From: Sulfurospirillum sp964441765
Lineage (GTDB): Bacteria > Campylobacterota > Campylobacteria > Campylobacterales > Sulfurospirillaceae
Assembly (NCBI GenBank): GCA_964441765.1
Contig: CAYTVI010000040.1
Location: 1-17,913, forward strand
DNA length: 17,913 nucleotides
Reading direction: 5' to 3'
Under the pieces are notes generated by a model, which made no database searches, was not told the origin of the DNA, and saw only the letters and a list, made by a program, of their open reading frames with translations. Positions 14,447 through 17,913 of the stretch are shown here, in pieces. The translations under genes were made by a program, and so were the position numbers. Position 1 is the stretch's first letter. Each line of letters begins with the position of its first letter.

Positions 14447-14452
14447 TATAAT
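14447..14452 (+). promoter_or_regulatory. Candidate -10 box overlapping the first possible start of the EAL-CBS-GGDEF gene
   Basis: TATAAT occurs in AAGGATTATAATGG. The same bases can be read as a ribosome site (AAGGA), a 5-base gap and the ATG at 14451. If it is a -10 box, transcription would begin near 14460 and translation at the ATG of 14484, which has GGAGGG 9 bases upstream. No good -35 is seen. Confidence 0.35.
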
Positions 14453-16253
14453 GGCGCCATTCGTTTGTGGAGGGTGTCATCATATGCTCAGTGAAAAATG
14501 GAGGCAATTGATAGAGACGGCTGATTTTGCGTTTCAGCCTATCGTCAATATCTATACGGGAAAACTCTATGCGGTAGAGGCACTCATTCGCAACTATGAG
14601 AGTGCTGGGTTTAACTGCATTGATTCTATTTTTGACCAAGCGTTTAGTGAAAAAGTACTCTATGCCATTGATATTCATCTGCGTGAAAAAGCCATTCATA
14701 AATTCTCATTGCTTCCTTTTTGCAAAAGTATCAAACTCTTTTATAACTTAGACAACCGCATCACCATGATGCCTGATTTTAAATCAGGTTATACGTCGGA
14801 ATTTTTGACAACCTACGACATGGAGCCTGCTAATTTATGTTTTGAGCTCTCTGAAAAGCATCAAGTTGGGGTGTATGCAGGGGTCGATAAATTGGTCTTG
14901 AATTTATACAAACAGCAAGGCTATAAGATGGCGATTGATGATTTTGGTGTTGGTTTTTCTGGGCTTCAGATGCTTTTTAATGCTGACCCAAACTTCATCA
15001 AAATAGACCGTTTTTTTATTCAAGAAATTCACCAAAGCAAAAAGAAGAAACTTTTTGTGAGCTCCATCGTTCAAATCGCTCAAGCTATGGGTATTTTTAC
15101 GATAGCTGAGGGGGTTGAGTGTGAAGAAGAGTACTTGGAGTGCAAACGCTTAGGCTGTAACTTGGTTCAAGGATTTTTTATCCAAAAACCAACCAGAGAT
15201 GTTTGGGAGATTTTGCCATCGTATGATAACATCAAAGAAATATCGCATAAAGACAAACGAAACTCAGGGCGCATTAGCAATATTGAGCGGTACTTGCAAC
15301 GTATACCTCCTGTGTGCGTTGACTCAAACATTGATATGGTGTATGAGTTGTTGCGTGAAAATAAGCACACCAATTTTATTCCCGTTATTGCCAAGGACGA
15401 AACACCTTTAGGCATTATCCGCGATGCGGATATTAAGTCTTATATTTACTCTACCTATGGCAAAGCGCTTTTGTATAACATCACGCAAGGAAGTCTCAAA
15501 AAAATTATCGCACATTGCGCACGGGCAGATATTAATGATCCGATTGAAAAAATTTTGAAAATTTATGCCTTTGATGATGATAATGATGGTGTTTTAATTA
15601 CTGAAGATGAAAAATACATGGGCTATTTAAGCTCTAAAGTTCTTTTAGACATTGTCAATGAAAAGAATATCGTTGATGCAAAAGACCAAAATCCGCTTAC
15701 GGGACTTTCAGGAAATCGTATTATTAATGAATTTGTAGCAAACAGTATGGAGTCATTTGAAAAAACAATGATGGTCTACTTTGACTTTGACAATTTTAAA
15801 CCCTTTAATGATTACTATGGATTTCGCAAAGGCGATCGTGCTATCACTTTGTTTGCCGATATCTTAAAAAGTGCGGTAGGTTTTGATGAGTGTTTGGTAG
15901 GGCATGTGGGAGGAGATGATTTTTTCTTAGGCTGGGAGTTTAAAGCTGAGGATAGTTTTGAAAAAGTGTATGGTATTGTGCGCGGTATTATCGAAAAGTT
16001 TTCCAATGATATTCGAAGCTTTTATTGTGAACAAGGGATTAATTCAGGCTTTATCATGGCAAAAAACCGAGATGGTATTTTGCAAAAATTCCCTTTTATG
16101 ACAGTCAGTGCTGCGGTGATTTGTAATGGATTTGGGCATCCTCATAAATTAGATGACAATACACTCAATGAGATTTTTGGTATTTTGAAGAAAAGTGCTA
16201 AAGCATCCCCGAATCATATTGCCTGTGTGGATTTGGGCGTGGTGCGTTCTTAA
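14451..16253 (+). CDS. Bifunctional c-di-GMP enzyme, EAL-CBS-GGDEF
   Basis: A 600-residue cytosolic protein combining c-di-GMP phosphodiesterase, sensor and diguanylate cyclase domains. The EAL domain (about 20-255) keeps the residues needed for hydrolysis: EAL Glu43, Asn99, ELSE (Glu132), DDFGVG (Asp163, Asp164), Lys184, EGVE (220-223) and Gln240. A pair of CBS-type motifs (about 280-405, LGIIRDADIKS and MGYLSSKVL) suggests nucleotide sensing. The GGDEF domain (about 410-595) has DFDNFKPFND, KGD and GGDDF (487-491), a variant compatible with activity. No RxxD inhibitory site precedes it. The order is reversed from the common GGDEF-EAL arrangement. The start could instead be the ATG at 14484. 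It converges on motB, and control of motility is a natural guess. Confidence 0.9.
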   Translation: MAPFVCGGCHHMLSEKWRQLIETADFAFQPIVNIYTGKLYAVEALIRNYESAGFNCIDSIFDQAFSEKVLYAIDIHLREKAIHKFSLLPFCKSIKLFYNLDNRITMMPDFKSGYTSEFLTTYDMEPANLCFELSEKHQVGVYAGVDKLVLNLYKQQGYKMAIDDFGVGFSGLQMLFNADPNFIKIDRFFIQEIHQSKKKKLFVSSIVQIAQAMGIFTIAEGVECEEEYLECKRLGCNLVQGFFIQKPTRDVWEILPSYDNIKEISHKDKRNSGRISNIERYLQRIPPVCVDSNIDMVYELLRENKHTNFIPVIAKDETPLGIIRDADIKSYIYSTYGKALLYNITQGSLKKIIAHCARADINDPIEKILKIYAFDDDNDGVLITEDEKYMGYLSSKVLLDIVNEKNIVDAKDQNPLTGLSGNRIINEFVANSMESFEKTMMVYFDFDNFKPFNDYYGFRKGDRAITLFADILKSAVGFDECLVGHVGGDDFFLGWEFKAEDSFEKVYGIVRGIIEKFSNDIRSFYCEQGINSGFIMAKNRDGILQKFPFMTVSAAVICNGFGHPHKLDDNTLNEIFGILKKSAKASPNHIACVDLGVVRS

Positions 16254-16257
16254 TGTT

Positions 16258-16267
16258 TTACATGTAA
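16258..16267. repeat. TTACATGTAA palindrome, copy 11, at a convergent junction
   Basis: This copy lies 5 bases after the EAL-CBS-GGDEF stop and 5 bases before the motB stop. It is followed on the plus strand by GCCG. Confidence 0.9.
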
Positions 16268-16271
16268 GCCG

Positions 16272-17096
16272 TTATTTTCCACCTTGGTCAAGGATACTTT
16301 TTTTCGCTTCTTGCTTACTTTTTTCACTCAGTGCAAAGAAGTGTAAATCAACACGTCTATTTTGTGCGTCTGCCTCAGGAGTGTTTTCAGGGGTGAGGGG
16401 TGCATAAGAGGCTCTACCTGATGCTACAATACGCTTTGGATCGACCCCATTTTTAAGAAGTTCTTTAACCACACTTACAGCGCGTGCAGTTGAAAGTTCC
16501 CAGTTATCTTTATACAGACCTCCTTTAGGTGGAGGGGTACTTTCGGTATGACCAATAGCATTAATCTGTAAATCTTTTGGCAGTTGTTGGACAATCATCG
16601 CGATACGCTTTAAAAATAAAAGAGAATCGTCGTTGTTGATAGTGGCTGAACCTGCGTTAAAAAGAAGGTTGGCTGGAAGACGAATGATAAAGCCATCTTC
16701 TGATTCTTCTAAACTTGAATCTGAAGAGCCACTTCGTTTGGTTGCATCATTGCTTTGTTGCGCAACGGATTGAGAGAGGGATTGGAGCATTTGGGTTACT
16801 TTTTCCATCTCTTCTTGTGGGATTTTTTGTTTTACCAATTCTGTAGGGCGTTCTTTATGCTCAATAGGGGTTGGTTTTTGTTGTCGTTCACGATTAATCT
16901 CTGTTCGTGTACCACCATCAAGAACGCTTAGTGCGCCTGCGAGTGAACCAAAGGCTTCTTGAACTTTTTTAGCATCCATAGTTGACATCGAAAGAAGGAG
17001 TACGAAAAAGACAAGTAGGAGGGACATAAGGTCACCAAAGGCGGCAAGCCATCCTGGTAAACACTTTGGACAATCACACGGTTTTTCTTTTGCCAT
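16272..17096 (-). CDS. motB: MotB, flagellar stator subunit
   Basis: A 274-residue inner-membrane protein that, with MotA, forms the ion channel driving flagellar rotation and anchors it to peptidoglycan. The single membrane segment (about 21-40) carries the ion-binding aspartate Asp22 in FGDLMSLLL. A plug/linker region rich in Gln, Lys and Pro follows (45-130). The OmpA-like domain (about 135-255) shows GHTEST (182-187), NWELSTARA (198-206) and AQNRRVD (244-250). The N-terminus has cysteines 7, 9 and 12 (CDCPKC), as in other Campylobacterota MotB proteins. It starts 12 bases after motA; no clear ribosome site is visible, so coupling is likely. Confidence 0.95.
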   Translation of the reverse strand: MAKEKPCDCPKCLPGWLAAFGDLMSLLLVFFVLLLSMSTMDAKKVQEAFGSLAGALSVLDGGTRTEINRERQQKPTPIEHKERPTELVKQKIPQEEMEKVTQMLQSLSQSVAQQSNDATKRSGSSDSSLEESEDGFIIRLPANLLFNAGSATINNDDSLLFLKRIAMIVQQLPKDLQINAIGHTESTPPPKGGLYKDNWELSTARAVSVVKELLKNGVDPKRIVASGRASYAPLTPENTPEADAQNRRVDLHFFALSEKSKQEAKKSILDQGGK

Positions 17097-17108
17097 AATT
17101 AGTGTCGC

Positions 17109-17873
17109 TTATTCAAATTGGCTCTTACGCTCTTTAGGAGGTAAAAAGGCAAGTAATTTAGCTTCTAAGTTACGTGGATTATCGCCTGCTTGGATGGAGA
17201 GAATACCTTCTAAAATAATGGTTTTAACCAAGGTCTCTTCACTGTTACGAATGGATAAGATATTAGCTATTGGACCACCAACAACGTTTCCAAGTAAAGA
17301 GCCATAAAAAGTTGTGAGTAATGCAACTGCCATCGCAGGACCAATTTTGGAGGGGTCACTCATATTCATAAGCATTGCCACAAGACCAATCAATGTACCA
17401 ATCATACCCATCGCACCACCGTATCCTGCAATATTATCAAAGATAGTAGCATTACTCTTATGGCGCTCATCGGTTTTTTCCATATCGGTTTCAAGGAGTG
17501 TTCGGATAATATCAGGTTCATTTCCATCGACTGCCATTGAAAGCCCTTTTTTCAAAAAGGCATTTGATTCATTGTTGGCATCGGTTTCAAGTGCTAAGAT
17601 ACCATCTCGTCTGGCTTTTATCGAATAATCAACCATTTTTTTGATCAGTTCAGGCACATTTTCACGTGGAGGTTTGATGGCAATCATAAAATATTTGCCA
17701 AAGTTTTTCATTTGTTCCATTTTGAAAGCAACAAGCAAAGCACCTGTTGTACCACCAAAAACGATAAGAACAGAGGGGATATCAATGTAAGGGCCAATAC
17801 CTACGCCCATAGCCATCGCGCTAAAGATGAGTGCGAGCATGACGACTAAGCCGACAATGGTTCCTAAATCCAT
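17109..17873 (-). CDS. motA: MotA, flagellar stator subunit
   Basis: A 254-residue inner-membrane protein with four membrane segments (about 3-24, 32-50, 150-170, 180-205) that conducts ions with MotB and contacts FliG. The cytoplasmic loop carries the conserved charged region KARRDGILALE (87-97). The third and fourth segments show YGGAMGMIGTLIGL and IGPAMAVALLTTFYG, typical of MotA. Proton-type or sodium-type cannot be decided from sequence alone. AAGGA lies 11 bases before the ATG, a long spacing. It is the first gene of a motA-motB pair. Confidence 0.95.
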   Translation of the reverse strand: MDLGTIVGLVVMLALIFSAMAMGVGIGPYIDIPSVLIVFGGTTGALLVAFKMEQMKNFGKYFMIAIKPPRENVPELIKKMVDYSIKARRDGILALETDANNESNAFLKKGLSMAVDGNEPDIIRTLLETDMEKTDERHKSNATIFDNIAGYGGAMGMIGTLIGLVAMLMNMSDPSKIGPAMAVALLTTFYGSLLGNVVGGPIANILSIRNSEETLVKTIILEGILSIQAGDNPRNLEAKLLAFLPPKERKSQFE

Positions 17874-17904
17874 GCGTTTTGCATTCCTTTTTAAAAAGTA
17901 GGGT

Positions 17905-17913
17905 ATTCTAACA
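17905..17913 (-). promoter_or_regulatory. Candidate extended -10 promoter for motA
   Basis: At the window edge the minus strand reads TGTTAGAAT, an extended -10 box resembling that of the ygiD-like gene. Transcription would start near 17898, about 25 bases before the motA ATG. Upstream sequence is outside the window, so no -35 or flagellar sigma site can be judged. Confidence 0.4.

Noticed and set aside
14466..14480. CGGCH, a haem c-type CXXCH motif, at the beginning of the EAL-CBS-GGDEF protein
   Set aside because: The protein has no signal peptide, and these residues may not be translated if the ATG at 14484 is used; the motif is probably chance.
1..17913. Mobile element, prophage, CRISPR array, toxin-antitoxin pair or RNA gene
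   Set aside because: No transposase, integrase, repeat-spacer pattern, tRNA-like cloverleaf or rRNA sequence was seen; the genes are compact, ordinary chromosomal genes.

Overview
The window reads as ordinary chromosome of a Campylobacterota (Epsilonproteobacteria) species. A Sulfurospirillum-like organism is the best guess. The reasons are the AT-rich composition, the Campylobacterota-type MotB with an N-terminal cysteine cluster, a homologue of the Campylobacter protein CiaB, and the general protein flavour. The genus is an inference; no rRNA or other marker is present.

Layout. (1) 1-773, minus: a ygiD-like extradiol dioxygenase, cut only at its extreme C-terminus. (2) 898-5274, plus: pstS-pstC-pstA-pstB, a complete high-affinity phosphate ABC importer. 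It has an E. coli-like Pho box in front of pstS and an attenuating hairpin between pstS and pstC. (3) 5292-8668, minus: a yaiI/UPF0178 gene overlapping an RhlE-type DEAD-box helicase gene by 4 bp, preceded by a PiT-family low-affinity phosphate permease with a long coiled-coil insert and its own hairpin terminator. (4) 8747-11165, minus: a probable c-di-GMP effector (degenerate GGDEF plus PilZ-like) and the metY sulfhydrylase gene. (5) 11235-14413, plus: a ciaB-like gene with a gluzincin metallopeptidase signature, a fetB-like permease gene overlapping its end, and an unusual cysteine-rich lipoprotein gene. metY and ciaB diverge from a compact intergenic region with overlapping -10 boxes. (6) 14451-16253, plus: an EAL-CBS-GGDEF c-di-GMP turnover enzyme, convergent with (7) motA-motB (17873 to 16272, minus), the flagellar stator genes.

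Themes. Phosphate acquisition dominates the left half, with Pst (high affinity) and PiT (low affinity) side by side but no phoU, phoB or phoR. Second messenger and motility functions dominate the right half: a c-di-GMP synthase/phosphodiesterase, a PilZ-like protein and the stators. No mobile element, phage gene, CRISPR array, tRNA or rRNA was seen, and no gap between genes exceeds about 125 bases.

The most striking signal is not a gene. The perfect 10-base palindrome TTACATGTAA occurs 11 times in 17.9 kb, where about 0.05 would be expected by chance. It lies inside genes on both strands and just after stop codons. It behaves like a highly iterated genomic palindrome, comparable in kind to cyanobacterial HIP1 or to uptake and segregation signals.
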